Source: Mycteria americana (taxonomy: Eukaryota; Chordata; Aves; Ciconiiformes; Ciconiidae). From it: DNA of 64,000 nt. Below the pieces are notes generated by a model. That model saw nothing but the letters and a program-made list of their open reading frames with translations. It did not search any database and was not told the origin of the DNA. The translations under genes and the position numbers were made by a program. How positions within the stretch are numbered: the stretch's first letter is position 1; each line of letters opens with the position of its first letter. Below are positions 1 through 13,200 of the stretch, piece by piece. The DNA is taken from positions 149,405,519 through 149,469,518 of the forward strand of contig NC_134366.1 in assembly GCF_035582795.1 (NCBI RefSeq). Direction: 5' to 3'.

Positions 1-3000
1 GCAAAGTGAATAGTAGCTAAAAATTGAATGGATCAGGTCTGCCGTGAATAGGTCCCAGCACAAAGACTGTAATAACTACGCTGCTCATTTTTCCACACGT
101 TTTGATGTGAGCTGCTGCAGGTCGTGTGCCACCATATCTGTGGTTTTGCCTCAGTAGTGGAAAATGCACCAAGTCCTGTAAGCATTCTCCACCCTGCCAG
201 CAACTTCTCCCATAAATTTTCAGCAGTACAGAAAAAAAAACCCCAGAAGCTAGTGTGTAATAAAATCCTGCTGCAGACAATGAAATTATGATTTTAATGC
301 AAGCTAACGCGCTGACCTTTTGATGTGGCAATAAAACTAAAGTGACTTAGGCCACACTGGGACATTTCCAAGTGAGTTAGCACACAATACATCCTCTTTC
401 ATTATGTGGATGTCTCCTTAGGGGGGATGAGTGTAAAAGAGAGAAGAATTTTTAAGCTTCTAGAAATACACTACAACTGCTAAGCAGTATTTGTGCTGGG
501 ATCTGGTAAATCCTTTTAGATTAGTCTAGTGGTTTTCATTTTTTTTTCTAATTACCACTTCCAGATATGCTCCAGAGAAGGTGTGAACCCCATTGGAAAG
601 GTAGGAGTTACAGGCCCTTCCTTGCAAGTTTACACAGCTGAGGTTGCTTTTCTTGGTTAACCTTTTATGGATCTCTTTGAAGGAGCCCAGATTCTACTAG
701 GGATCTATAAAGCACAGATCGAAAGCCATGCGTGTCAATCCATTTACTGAGCGTGCTTAATACTGCTCTTCTCCCAGAGCTCTTAAATCCACCTGGTTGT
801 TCCCAAGGAAGGGAGCGGTATTTCATTATAAACATTCGCACACAGCTCCACGGTGATCCAGGCACAAAATAACATGGGAATATCCCCCCCCCGTGTTCCT
901 ACCTTGTTGTAATAAATATTTTACTATGTTCACTTGCTTGTGCTGCTGGGCTTTGTCATTTTGAGTCACAGCCATGCTGTCAAAGCTATTCTATAACTTA
1001 GTTAAGGGAAAGGCCTGCTCCAGGACTCTTCTGTGGATGAACTTAATTGTTTTTAAGAGGAATTTTAAGCGTAGTTATTGCAGAATGGCTCCAGCTACAT
1101 AGCCTAAGCAAAGCGCCATTAAAGCTTTACACCCCTCCTAAAGAGGAATCCTTTAGTGGGAAGTTGCACCCTTCCCAAACTGAAATGTTTTTCTTCTGCT
1201 GAACAGCATGGGTAACTTGAAACCCTGAGGTTTCAAACCCCTTGTTTTCTATTAGAACCTATGATACTCTACTACTTTCCTGCTTGTTTCATTTCAGAGA
1301 CTTTTTCAAACAAGGCATGATCCGGTTTAATATGCATTAAGGAATATTTTAAGACCTTGCAAGATTGACTTATTTTGCTTTTTTTTTTTCTGATTTGGAG
1401 GGGAGAGAGCCCATATTACAGTTATTAAGAACCTGTTAGCTAAAATATAACACAGAGTAAAGCTTTTAGTCATAAGCATGTGAATATGTCTTTCTAAGGT
1501 CAATACCAGCAACAGAGAGCATAGGCAATGAGCAGCTATTGATAAGCAGCCTGTATGACAATCAGATCAGCTTAAGACAAGCAGTACTAAGAATTATTTT
1601 TATAACAGAGGAAGAAAACTCAAGTAGAGATCAAGAATAAATTAACAGTTCCCTTACAATTTGCAGGGCCAGACCTACAACAGTATAGCATGATACAAGG
1701 ATTTCCTCTTTGACTTGATTTTTTTCAAGGCATGCTTTTAAAGGAGGGGGGAGCAGAGAGAGTGAGAGTTACCAGCCTTTTAACCTGCATTCAGAAGTAG
1801 ATGCCATCGCTTCCCGGCAGTCATAAAGCAAACTAACGGACTGTGTCCTTCTGGCTCTTGTTATAGTAGCCTCTTTCTTTCTTCTTGAGATGATGTACCT
1901 TTCTCAGCAGTAAGAAGCTTGGAATAAACATTATCTTGTCCTGAAAGTCCTTTTACACAGGAGACGCTTTATCCACGTCCTGTCAGAGACCCATATCCTT
2001 TCCTGTACGTGAACATTTAAACTCCCACTTTCAACACACCAAGGGTCAAACACCTTTAAAGAACAATCTTTATGGCTGATATCCTGAACAAAGCCCACAG
2101 TCAAACCCCGTTAAGGACAGTATCTCTGCAGTGAGAAGCGGCACCTGTGACTAACAGCCAAGCATGGAGTCTGTCTTCACCTACCCCTGTGTAGATCTCC
2201 TGTCTGCAGCTCAAAGAAATAACAAGACCCACCTTCCTCATGTTTTCCAGCATCACTTCACCACTGGGCTGTAAACGTGACACCTTTTGGACCAGGAGAT
2301 AAGTGTAGGTAGGGGAAAAGAAGGAATCTCAGGTCACAGAAAAAGAGCCATGTAGAACACAAGTACGCCAATAATACAATACTTTGAAAAAACAGGATAG
2401 ATTAACTTACCCTCACCATGACCTCCTAGGGTGGGCAGCATGTTAGGAGACATCCCTTTCCCCTGCTGCACGGAGGAGCAGGCAGCTGGCTGCAGGGGAA
2501 GGCCCTCTTCTCCCTGGCTCAGCCTCTGACCTAGCAGTGTATGTGGTTCCTCATTCAGATGACTCACATGGCCTCATCAAACCTACAGCTGCTGGGCCCT
2601 GGGCTCAGGACTTTCCCTCCCAAGCGTGCAAGGTGAAGAGTGTTCACTGCTGATGCTCCAGCTTCCAAGCGCTGTAGCAAACACCTTTTCAACACCTGGG
2701 GACTAAGACTTATGATTCTCCATAGTCCTGATCTTGGCTATGTTTAGGGCACGTCATGGATCTCTCCAGAGGCAAAGGTGATGTGCAGGAGATAATACCC
2801 CATCCCAAACTGCCCTCCATTAGTAGGTATTTGGTAAAGATATATTTACTAATTCAGCTGTTAGGCAGCTTGCCACAAGCCACAGAAGCCAAACTCCTCT
2901 CTTTCCTCCCCATTTAATACAAGACACATCCATCTCCTATTCCTCAGTCTCACACCACAGACACAAAAGCTAGAGCTAGAGCTAGAGCTGAAATTCACTG

Positions 3001-4404
3001 CTGAGAGTAGACAGGGGAATACCTCTGCCCATGTCAGTCCTCCCCCTTTCTCAACTGTGATGTCATCTTCTTTATTCACCTTGCAAAAATTGACAGCTGT
3101 TGGCCATTACCCACATACCCCAAAAGCCTGAGGCCTCCCTCCTCTTTCCCACCTCTCTCTGCCTCTACTAATTCTTCTGCAGAGCCCCATTTCAGGGAAT
3201 CTGGGATTCTTTTAGCACTCAAATAGGCTGATTTTTGGGCAGAATTATATTTATTATGTTGCCTGACTAGGTTCATCTTGCTTGGACACAACAATGTGAA
3301 GGCTGCACTTCAGGAGCAAGTATAGACTTATGGCACAGCCCATATCTGCAAGTTGAGATCTGAATTCTGCTCCCGGCCACCAGCCTAGTTTTGTTACTCC
3401 TATCAGGCTTTTCTTTTTTTGGCTATTATTCTTTTTCCTTAGCTTGCCCATGGAATTACAATATAGTTATCTGCCTCATTAAGGTATTTGAGTGTTCAAC
3501 TATCAATCTGCTCACAAAACTTTGGAACAAGTCAAGAGACTTTAACTTCTGAAGTATTAGTTATACAGCAGTAGCGCCAGGATGGTATTTTCATGCAGAA
3601 AAAGGCTGGCTGAGAAACAAAACTTAACATCCTGTTAAGTCTCAGTTCAGTTCCATTTACTCTAAGACTGATCTATCGTGACCACATCATGGGAAAAACA
3701 GTGCCACAGCAGCACCGGCCTGTTCTTTTGATGAGTCATTTCTATGTGTGTCAAAAACCCTGAACCCTACTTGCAAGTATCACTGAATAATGGAGGTAAC
3801 AGCATTTTGTGGTTATAAACATGCACCAAAATAAGTCAATGAGACAAAGAAAGCAGATACTGAACAGCTCGATAAGGAAACAGAGTGCCTCCATCAGTAT
3901 TAAGTGTCAGAGAGCAGTAATTAGTATGCTAACTTCATCAGAGATGTACAAGGAGTTATATAAACAGGAAAACTAGAATGTAAAATGAGAACTTAAGTCC
4001 ATATGGTTACATTGATATGACCCTTTATATGAACATTTTTGCTTTGGCTTGGAGAGGATTTAAAAAACACTCGTTTATGATGTTTTGGAAAGTGTCCAAC
4101 CTAAATTTAAAAAGCTGCATTAAGTCTGAACTAAGCACCCCCAAGAGGAACACTATCAGTATAGCTGTTAGGTTATCTGTATGGATATGATTATACAGGC
4201 ATAATAGGTCAGACTTGCTCCTGCAGAATATTGTACAGCTCTCAGCATAGACTTACTGCTTTGATAAATGTACAAGTCAAAATCTACATTTGAAAAGGAG
4301 AGGTTTTACTCAGTGCTTCCTCTGGGAAGATGGATGCTTTGTTGCACAAATTCCATTTCATCACTGTCAGTTAAATAGATCATTTTGTCACCCAGTTTGT
4401 TCAA
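1..4404. other. Intergenic, no gene seen
   Basis: AT-rich non-coding DNA with no defensible exon on either strand. The only structure seen is a short (GCTAGA)3 tract near 2968. By gene order in other vertebrates the next gene to the left would be CCNE2, but no CCNE2 coding sequence is recognisable here. Confidence 0.6.
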
Positions 4405-4588
4405 TGGGTGAGAATCAAGTCAGGGACTACTTGCAACAACTCAACACATAGAAGTCCATGGAGCCCAGCAGCCTGCATCCAATGTGCTGAGAAAGCTGGC
4501 TGATGTCCTTGCAAGGCCACTCTCCAGGATCTTTGAAAAGCCACAGAGATCAAGGATCCCCAGTGACTGGGGGGGGGGGGGGGGGGGG
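4405..4588 (+). mobile_element. CR1 LINE ORF2 fragment (sense) ending in a G20 run
   Basis: Plus-strand sequence typical of mid-ORF2 CR1: 'aagtcagggactacttg', 'agtccatggagcc', 'gagaaagctggctgatgtc', 'ccactctccaggatctttg'. It has several stops and ends in 20 consecutive G (4569-4588), where assembly quality may be poor. Confidence 0.8.
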
Positions 4589-4639
4589 CGGGCAGGGGGA
4601 ATATTCACACACATTTTCAGAAAAAGCCAAAAGAATAAC

Positions 4640-6375
4640 CTGTAGAAGACCAGTGAGCCTATTTCTTACATTTAAATAGAATTCCCCATAGTTCAGCTTG
4701 CACCCATTGCCTTTTGTCCTTTCACTGGGCACCACTAGAGAGGAGTCTGGCTCTGCATTCTTTACTGACCCTGGCACGTGTTTATACACCTTGATAAAGA
4801 TCCCCCCAAGCCTTTTCTTCTCCAGCCTAAACAATCCCAGCTCTCAGCCTCTCCCCATTATTTCAGTCTTCAATCTGATTATCATCTGCCTGGCCTCTTG
4901 CTGGATACACTCCAGTATGTCCATGTCTCTCTTGTACTGGGGAGCTCAGCACTGGACACAGCACTCAGATGTGTCTCACCAGCACAGAGCAGAGGAGAGG
5001 AGAAAGATCACCTCCCTCCACCTGCTGGCAACACTCTTCCTAATGCAGCCCAGGAAGCTTTTAGTTTTTGAGGCCACGAGGGTGCACTGCTGGCTCATGG
5101 TCAACTTGGTGTCTACCAGGAACCCCAGGGCCTTTTCTGCCAAGGTACTTTCCAGCCAGTTGGCCTCCAGCCTGTATTGGTGCCTGGGGTTACTTTTCCC
5201 CCAGGTACAAGACTCCACATTTCCTCTTGTTGAACTCCACGAGGTTCCTGTCAGCCCATTTCTCCAGTCTGGCAAGGTCCTTCTGAATGGCAGCACAGCC
5301 CTCTGGTGCATAAACAACTCCTCCTATCTTCTGCAAGCTTGCCGATTGTGTGCTCTGCCCCATGACCCAGGTCATTAATGAAGGTTTTTAACAGTGTAAG
5401 ATCCAGTATTGATAGGGTACACCAGTAGCAACTGGCCTCCAGCTAGGCTTCATGCCACTGATCACAACCCTTTGAGTACAGCAGTTCAGCCAGTTCTTGA
5501 CACACCTGCTCACCATCTACTTACATGGTCCATACTTCATCAGTTTGCGAGGCTGTTATGGGGGACAGCATTAAAAGCCTTGCTAAAGTCAAGATAAACA
5601 ACACTCACTGCTCTCCTCTCATCCACTGAACCAGTCATCTAATTGTAGAAGGCTATTAGGTTGTCAAGCATCCTTTCCCCTGTATAAATCCATTCTGGAT
5701 ACTCCTTATCACTTTCTTGTTCATGTTTGGAAATGGTTTCCAGGATTATTTGCTCCATCACCTTACCTTCCCAGAGGTAAAGGTGAGACTGTCTTGTATT
5801 TCCCCCTATTCTTCTTGTCCTTCTTGAAGACAGGAAGGACATTTGCTTTCTTCCAGCCCTCAGGAATCCTGTCCATTGCTATGACCTTTAAGGTAATTGA
5901 GAACACCTTCACAATGACATCAGCCAGCTCCTTTGCCAGACACAGATGTGTCCCACACATCTGTGTATGTCCCATCTCTTTAAGCATTTCTTCACCTGAT
6001 CCTTCTCAACCAAGGGTTGATCTTCCTTGCTCTAGCCTTTCCCACTGGCCTCAGGGGCCTGCAATTCCCAAAGGCTGGTCTTACCAGTAGATACCAAGGC
6101 AAAGAAGACATGGACTGCCTCAGCCTTCTCTATGTCCTTTGTCATGAGGACTCCTGCCTGGTTTAGCACCAGGCCCACGTTTTCTCTAATCTTCCTTTTG
6201 CAGCTGATATAGCTGTGGAAGGCCTATTGTCCTTCACATCCCTTGCCAGGTTCAGCTACAGATGGTGTGGCTTCCCTAACCCCATCCCTGGACATTCACA
6301 CAGGGTCTCTATGTCCCTCACAGGCTACCTGTCCCTGCTTCCACCTCTCGAATGCTAACAGCAGCTTCCATACAG
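4640..6375 (-). mobile_element. CR1 LINE, long antisense ORF2 fragment
   Basis: About 1.7 kb of CR1 on the minus strand. Translations in broken frames include RTKGNGCKLNYGEF near 4700, the SLVDTKLTMSQQC-type block and FLGCIRKSVASR near 5000-5100, KWADRNLVEFNKRKCGVLYLG near 5200-5270, and the ILETISKHE and GWKKANVLPVFKKDK segments near 5700-5850. Frameshifts and stops throughout; a relic. The 3'UTR end is missing at 4640. Confidence 0.85.
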
Positions 6376-6382
6376 ATTCTTC

Positions 6383-6465
6383 ATGGTGGTGCATGGCAGG
6401 AGGATGAAAGGCAATGGGTATGAGTTGAAACAAGAGAGGTTCAGCCTAGATAAGGAAAAACCTTC
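6383..6465 (+). mobile_element. CR1 LINE short sense fragment
   Basis: Plus strand 'aggatgaaaggcaatgggt', 'gagttgaaacaagagagg', 'ttcagcctagataagg' is the CR1 ORF2 C-terminal region (KGNGYELKQERFSLD). It directly abuts the antisense copy, and similarity stops about 6465. Confidence 0.75.
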
Positions 6466-6749
6466 CCCCCACCCTGTGCATGCTTTAAGTGGTAATGTAT
6501 TTTTATCTCTGTCCTGTTCACCTACAGCACTTCTGCATGCTGATCAGGAAATGCAGCAGTTGGCAGAGATGTAGAACACTCCTTAGACCACGCGTTGTCA
6601 CTTGATCAGCAATGCAAACTGATTCCCAGAAGAACTTCTGCACCAGAGCAAGCATTCCAAGATACTCAGCACTTGTACCTACCACACCTGAAAGGGGTGC
6701 TCAGGCATTTGGATTTTGACTGACCTGTAACATAAAAGAACAGACTGAC
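6466..6749. other. Intergenic spacer after TP53INP1
   Basis: Short unique stretch between the CR1 mosaic and the TP53INP1 polyadenylation site. Nothing recognisable. Confidence 0.5.
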
Positions 6750-6768
6750 AATTTTTAATAGGCCATTT

Positions 6769-6774
6769 TTTATT
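6769..6774 (-). terminator. Polyadenylation signal of TP53INP1
   Basis: Canonical AATAAA on the minus strand (TTTATT on the plus strand). I saw no other AATAAA between here and the stop codon on that strand, so this is the likely main 3' end. Confidence 0.65.
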
Positions 6775-8451
6775 GAGAGTTAAGATCATGTCTCCCCACA
6801 GTGCGCAGAACGCACTATGAAAACAAAATACAGAAGATCGCTTTAGTAAATACACACTGGTTAAGCAATGCTATTTTTTGGCAAAGTGCTGTATTTTGTC
6901 GGTTTTCAGCTTGTGTTAAACTATTAAAAATAAGAGCCAGACATTCTTTCATATCAAAAGGACTGCTACAAATAGAGAATTGGCTCTGGAGAGAAGCTGC
7001 CATATATGCATAGACTGATGTACAGTATCAATCCTAACTGAAATGTCCCTTTTGAATCTTCAAGTTTGCTGTGTAGAAGGCACAGTTTAAAATGCAAATC
7101 TGTCTATTGACCAATACATATGAAAATACAGTTTCAGCAAGATTCATGAATATCAATCAGTATGAGACGGTGCAAGGCCTCCACTTTTACAAGAAAACAC
7201 ACACACTTTAATACAATTCAAAACCATATAAAAAGCCACACTGCTCACTATTAAAACAGAAAACCAAAACAAATCTAATTGCCCAATAGCTCCAGGCACA
7301 AAACAGGGCTAAACCAACATAAATACGTAAAACAAATTAACAAAAAGCCATTGATGCAGTACTATCTCACACAATAATATGGTTTCCAATATTACAAATT
7401 GAGAAGCACAGCTTTGTGCAACAAAACAGTTTATATCCTGAAAGATATAGGTTTTCATCACCAGAAAGTCATCTAGTAATGTAGTATAAAAAGATCAGTA
7501 TCTCCCAATTCTAGGAGCAGTCTAAAGTTGCATTTACTTGCCTACTGAGAAGAACGGACCAAGGCTCTCATTGTAATGCCTGGGAGCCTTATACTCTCAA
7601 CTCCATCTCCCCATTAAGAGTTAAAGGATTACTTACTCCTTCCAACACAGGGAGGTGGAGACTCCATCTTCCTTCATTTCACTTTAAGAAAATTAAAGCT
7701 GAAGGAAAGTAGTTACTTTTATATAAAGAAAAATAATAATAAAGGAAAGCAAAGAATTTTCCTGAGCTAGAAAGTTAGCAGTGAGGAGAAGGAAGTTTAA
7801 GCTGGGCAAAAAGTCGGAGTGATAAAGGTAAATAATCTGAGGCAAGTAAGAGTACTTGTGAACAGAGGAGATATTGGTGAAACTACAGCTATTTGCAGAT
7901 AAACCAGCATCTTTGGACCACAAATTGTTGTATGGACATAGGCACATACTGCTGAAGAGAGTAGTAACAAAATCTGTTTTGGAAACTCATGATGTGACCA
8001 ATTTTGTTTTTGTTCACTGTCTATGTGAATTCAATGTGTCTTAAAAAAAAAAAAAAAAAAAGAGACTAGTGTAACCAGGAAAGCACCTCTTGCTTTTATG
8101 CATTTAACTATTTGTCAACATCCCTTCGCAACAGCCCTAACTAATCCCAGTGAAGCAGCACATCTGCAGTGAAACAGAGGTTATAAACGTTGTTTCCTGT
8201 ACACTAAGTATGTGCCACAACAATTCCAGCTGCAGAATGTGCAACCGTACCACTACATCAAGGTTAATCCAAATTGTCGGGTTTTTGCTTCAGTGAAATT
8301 GAAGCATTTGGATGAATTTAAAATACTTCATAGGTCTGGAATAATTCACATTATTGATCTTGCCTAATTTAAAAGACTCCTGACATGACTCCTTATACTA
8401 ACTTCTGCATAAGGACTACTGGAAGACATGGTTGAACATAATGTTAACACT

Positions 8452-8458
8452 TTAATGC
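8452..8458 (-). promoter_or_regulatory. Candidate miR-155 7-mer-A1 site in the TP53INP1 3'UTR
   Basis: Minus strand reads GCATTAA, matching miR-155 positions 2-7 plus A. A second identical 7-mer lies at 9651-9657. Human TP53INP1 is an established miR-155 target; whether these are the orthologous sites is unknown. Confidence 0.3.
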
Positions 8459-8682
8459 CCTAGGCACTAAACACAAGGAAAAAACAGTAAGTCACATTAA
8501 GCACTGACAGAAAGGGGAAATAAACCTTATATTTCCCCACTTCTTTCAGTGCGGATTTATGCTTCCTCACCTCCATAGCCATTTAATCTACTTCCCAGAT
8601 TGATCTATCAGGGTTTGGCATGCCATGTGGCTGCTGTGTAATACACGCTCTTTGTTAACAGGTGAACTTTACTTTTTTTTTT

Positions 8683-8690
8683 TAAAGTGC
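8683..8690 (-). promoter_or_regulatory. Candidate miR-17/20/93/106 8-mer site in the TP53INP1 3'UTR
   Basis: Minus strand reads GCACTTTA, a full 8-mer seed match. A second 7-mer GCACTTT lies at 6883-6889, near the distal end of the UTR. TP53INP1 is a known target of this family in mammals; conservation of these positions was not checked. Confidence 0.4.
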
Positions 8691-9972
8691 CTGCCAACTT
8701 CCAAAACATCTCACACAGTGTTCTTAAGAAAACTACTTGTTAGTTTTGAATGGCTTTTCTTTCCTGTTGGTCCACAGAATTGTTATCCAGTCCTTCTGCC
8801 CCCAATGGGCTAGGAGAACAACCACTGCCGATCTATCTCAATTTTCATACACCCTGTTATCACTGTGTTTAGTTCTGTAAGACAGTTTTTCAGCATGCTC
8901 TTCTCCCTGCCACACACTGCCCTTCATTTCCAGTCACAATTAACTCAGACTTCATTTTCATAGAGAGAAAGAGAGAAGATTAGGAGAACTTCTGATAAAA
9001 CCTTCCTTCTAGCTACTTTGGAGCTACTCTCAATCTGTAAATACAAGACAATCTAACAGCAATTAGCAGCTCAGAAATAGCTATCCATCAGCCTGGCTTC
9101 TTTAAAGAGCAGTCAGCTACTGATGGGATTAAAAGAATGGTCGATCCACCATCTTTTTCCTTTAACTAGACTATAGATTAAATGAAACAGGGTAGGGGAA
9201 ATACATCTTTCAAAGCCAGAAAGAGTTTGAGAACAGGAGTAAGAACTCAAACTGTACCAAGTGAAACCCAGTTCAGCTCTCTGGGTTGTGCGTCTGCACT
9301 TAACCCATAGGTCCACTTTTCCTTCCACTCCACTGTGAGGTACTACATCTGTAACACCAGTGCCATATCATACTGCAACAATATTTGGGGGACATTAACC
9401 CTTTTCTGATACCCATATGAAGTACCCAACACACCTACACAGACTCCACTAACACAAGTAGGTACTAGGCAATTTAGATTAGATGTCCTTCTTGTAACAG
9501 TTCAGCATAGCTATGTAATATCCACTGGCAGCTATAGTATTTCCTTGTTAGAAAGTAATCATATGCGCTGAATACAGACAGATACACAAGCTGTCAAGTA
9601 CTGGTCTTTAAAGCATACAGCTAACCTCAAATTTTCTAACTCCACTTCGATTAATGCAAAATGTAACTGATTTCCATCTCAGTTAAGTTTCTTTAAAATA
9701 CCAACTAAGAACCCATCTATGCATCATAGTTTATAAACCAGCACACAAACTATCGTACTGATAGGTTTCCAAGACATTGATATTTAACATCAACCTTTAG
9801 CACTTGCTGCAAGATGTTCAGAGATTTATGCATCATTTCAAAAGAATGCAACACTAGTTATGATTGCGTTTGAAGGATTGATGATCAGCTTCAGATTGAC
9901 CACACTCACCTATGCATGAAAACAAGAGCAACCTAAAAACAATTAGACTGTAGATTAAAACCACGAGAGCCA

Positions 9973-10222
9973 TCAGTAATTGAACTGACGCTGGCAAGGC
10001 TGGTGAACAAACAGTCCGTTGTGCTTGGTTTGCCGAGAGCGGCAATCCCTGGTGAGGTTTTGGCGACGGAGACCGTTTCTGTTGAGATAGTGTCTTTCAT
10101 TATGTTCTTTTATCCAGTGGGTAGGACGAAAGCTCTTGTTTTTTTCCAGAAAAGTTGAACGAGTAGCAAGAGCTGTGACGTAGCAGTGAACACGCTGTCC
10201 CGTTTCATTTTGGGCCTCCAGT
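9973..10222 (-). CDS. TP53INP1: TP53INP1 last coding exon (residues 154-236) with stop
   Basis: The acceptor is TTTCTAG ending at 10223; the stop TGA is at 9973-9975. It encodes the basic, conserved C-terminus (FRPTHWIKEH, LRRQNLTRDC, HQPC, final QFNY). The frame passes through a run of seven A (10139-10145) that reads Glu-Lys-Asn; one base more or less would destroy the C-terminus, so the correct frame here shows an intact allele. Confidence 0.92.
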
Positions 10223-13200
10223 CTAGAAATGTAACAAGCAGATATCAGTCATTACTGAGCTGCATTGGAAAGACATGCAAACTAGAGGGCAGGAGAACAT
10301 GGACATCAACATCCAGCATTTCAAAAGGGCAGGAAATGGGACAGGTATTTGGGCTGAGGCAAGGTCAAGCTACTTCAGGAAAACCACACTGGTCAGTAAT
10401 GTGTAGTGCTAACTCACTTTTAGTGGGAAGGCATCAGCAATAGCCTTTGGACTTTTGGTGTATTATGCTATTGTGTCCTTCCTTCCCCACCCCATCTCCC
10501 TAAGCCCAAGATGCAATATAGATCAGAAAGATAAGGCAATGTGTGTCACACTGCTCCAGCTTTAGAAGACTTGGGAGTTATCCACTAGGTGCAGTTTGGT
10601 TTAAAATCATCTTGAACATAGGTGGTTCAGCCTGAAAACAGAAGCACACTAATGAAACTGTGTTTGGATTGCCAGTCACACAAGTAAATCCAAACAACGT
10701 TCATGCAGAGGAATGGGAAAGATAGACCAGTTGTGACACACACAGGAAATAACTTAGAAGGATTGTTCCTCAACCAGCCCTCTAGATTTCACGAGCAGAG
10801 AGTCAGCAGTTTCGCAAACCCTTACTCCATCATGCACTAGTGAAAAACAAACCAGCAGCCTATGCAAGCAGGGACTGACATATTGAAAAAGGACTTCCCT
10901 ACTTGACAGAACAATCACTGGTGTTTCCTGAAACTTCCAAAGTAAAGCTAAAAATAGCCTGGCAGTTTTAAAAGCAAAGCAAATCCCAAGTCTGAGTGCC
11001 ACGGCTGGTGTGAGACCAGTGTCACCAGAGTTACTTGCCTTCTCTCTCCCCACCCAGGACCCAACTAGCTGTCAACTCAGCCTTCATGTGCCCAGAAAAG
11101 GTGTCTGCAAGACCAGGAGCTTGCTCAGGTATGAGCAAGAGGTCTCTTGGGAAGTCTCTTTTGCAGCACTAGCATGACTCTATAATAAAGTCTCTTCCGG
11201 AAGAGCTTAACTTGCATTTATTGTATGATGTCTCTGTAGACATAAGTCTGGTCTGCTGTGCCCATGGTACACCCTTGTAGCCTTGCTCTTGAGGGGACTG
11301 CAGGTGCCTGGCACAGAATTGAGCTCTTCTGCCTCCCCCCACTCCACACTGGAATGAAATACTCCCTGTCAGCAAGGGACTATTCCCTCCCTTCTACTTT
11401 TTTCTTTTAAATCCACTTGCTTTTGCCTCCTTGAGTAGCTTGATATGACTGACTGAAGCCCACAGACTCCAGAATAGCCACATGTGACATGCTGGTTTTC
11501 CCCTGTTCATTCACTGTCATTAGGATATTGTCCTAAACCTAGGACTTGAAATATGAAGGAAGAAATAAGCGAATAACACAGCACAAGTCAATTCACAGTG
11601 CCTTGCAAACACTTCCTATGCAGGTTACACCAGTTTAATTTACATGAGGGTGCCTGCAAATATGGGGCTACTGTTTTCTATATGGGGTGATCCCTTAAGA
11701 TATTCAGCTGTGCTAAAGGTGGAACTCCAAATGAAGCCTTCCTGAGGAAAGCCATAAGGAGCTAGGAACCCGTATTTCCCAAGCATGCCCTTTCTGCATG
11801 GCATTAGCTAACAGAAGGCATCAACTGCTAATACAAAGTGTTGTGGTTTGTTATGGAAAAATATGAATAACCTGACGAACAGGGGGGAAGTTTATACAAC
11901 ATCCTTTTGCTTTGAATTTAAAAGGAGCAAATAGATTTCCTTCACAAGAGAAGAAAAACTGGTTTAAAATTTTTGGTTGAAGATATTTAAGCTTTTTCCC
12001 CTCTTATCAAATACCCTTCCGGCACCGGTTTGCAAACCAACACTCTTCTACTTGCCATCTTAAAGTGAAACTGGGAAGGCAGAGGAATTAGCTAAAAGGC
12101 CACACATGCACTTCCAAAATGTAGCACTTTGGTATCTTAGTGGTTGACTTTGGTAGCCTGGCACTAGTGAGCCTCAGGCACTGCGAGAACAGGGCTGATG
12201 AGCCTCCATCAATATTGTCAAAATGTAATTTTGGAGGGGCTGTGTCTAAAGCCAGACTGCTGCTACATACATTCGCTGCTGCACCCCCCCGCATCTATTT
12301 TGCTAGAAAGCATAAGTGTCCTGCTAGTTGCACTATAGAGCCAGACTTCACAAGAAACATTAAAGACTTCAGACCCCACCCCAATTAATATTTAAGTAAT
12401 TTTTCTGCACTTAGCATTTTGGCTTGTTAAAGCAGATGTAGTTAGGCTTGATCAAGTAACATAATTTGGCACAAAGGTTAGTCCTAAAACCAGTATTGTT
12501 TTGGCAGACAAGGCTCTAGAGGAAGCAGTGTTGCTGGCAGCCTGATCAAACAAAAAGCACTGTCCCAAAACAGTAGTACTTACTGTGCCAGTGTGCCTTA
12601 AGCAGCTTTTCTTGGCCCTACAATGTTAAATGGCCAAACATTAAACCACTAGAGACTTCAAAACAGCTTTTGAAACTTTACTGCATTATCAGTGTAATTG
12701 ATTTTCCCAGTTTCTGTAATCTACCTCAGCTTCAGGCTTAAGTCTACTCCCAGTTCTGCCACCCAAAATAACTCTTATACAGAAGCCTAGATCCTCTGAG
12801 GAAGCAACAGCACAGAATTCAGCGTGAAGAAACTTACTCACGCACCAGCTGAGGATCACCACACCTCTAGCTTCCCAACACATTGAAGCAGCTTAACTGT
12901 ACAGCATAATATAACACAAGATTCTTCTCTAGAAGAATTTATACCAGTATCCCTAGTTCACAAGTCACTGAGAAAAGTCAGAATCTTACTTTGCATGTTA
13001 CTATCCAATCTAATCGGTATTTTAGATAAACTGATCTACTGTCTCTCACTAGGGTATGCCTCGCAGCCTACAGTTCTCTTGCAGATTCCTTCAGACCCTC
13101 ATTTTAAAAGTGCTGTGTGCTCCCAGCTTCCCCCTGATTTAAGGTAAGCTAGACCCTTGCTGCTTAACATCACAAACTGCCCTCCCCAAGTATTTATATA

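Larger units (their letters stand above)
6750..9972 (-). other. TP53INP1: TP53INP1 3' untranslated region
   Basis: About 3.2 kb between the stop codon and the only canonical AATAAA found on the minus strand in this stretch. AT-rich and free of CR1 or LTR sequence, unlike both flanks, as expected of a conserved long 3'UTR. Holds seed matches for miR-17-family and miR-155 microRNAs, listed separately. The exact cleavage point is inferred to lie about 15-25 nt past the signal. Confidence 0.65.

Noticed and set aside
1-4404. CCNE2 exons expected by gene order
   Set aside because: No frame on either strand matches cyclin E2; the gene is presumably beyond the left edge.
11780-11800. p53 response element in the TP53INP1 intron
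   Set aside because: Only one good half-site (AAGCATGCCC); the next ten bases do not form a second half.
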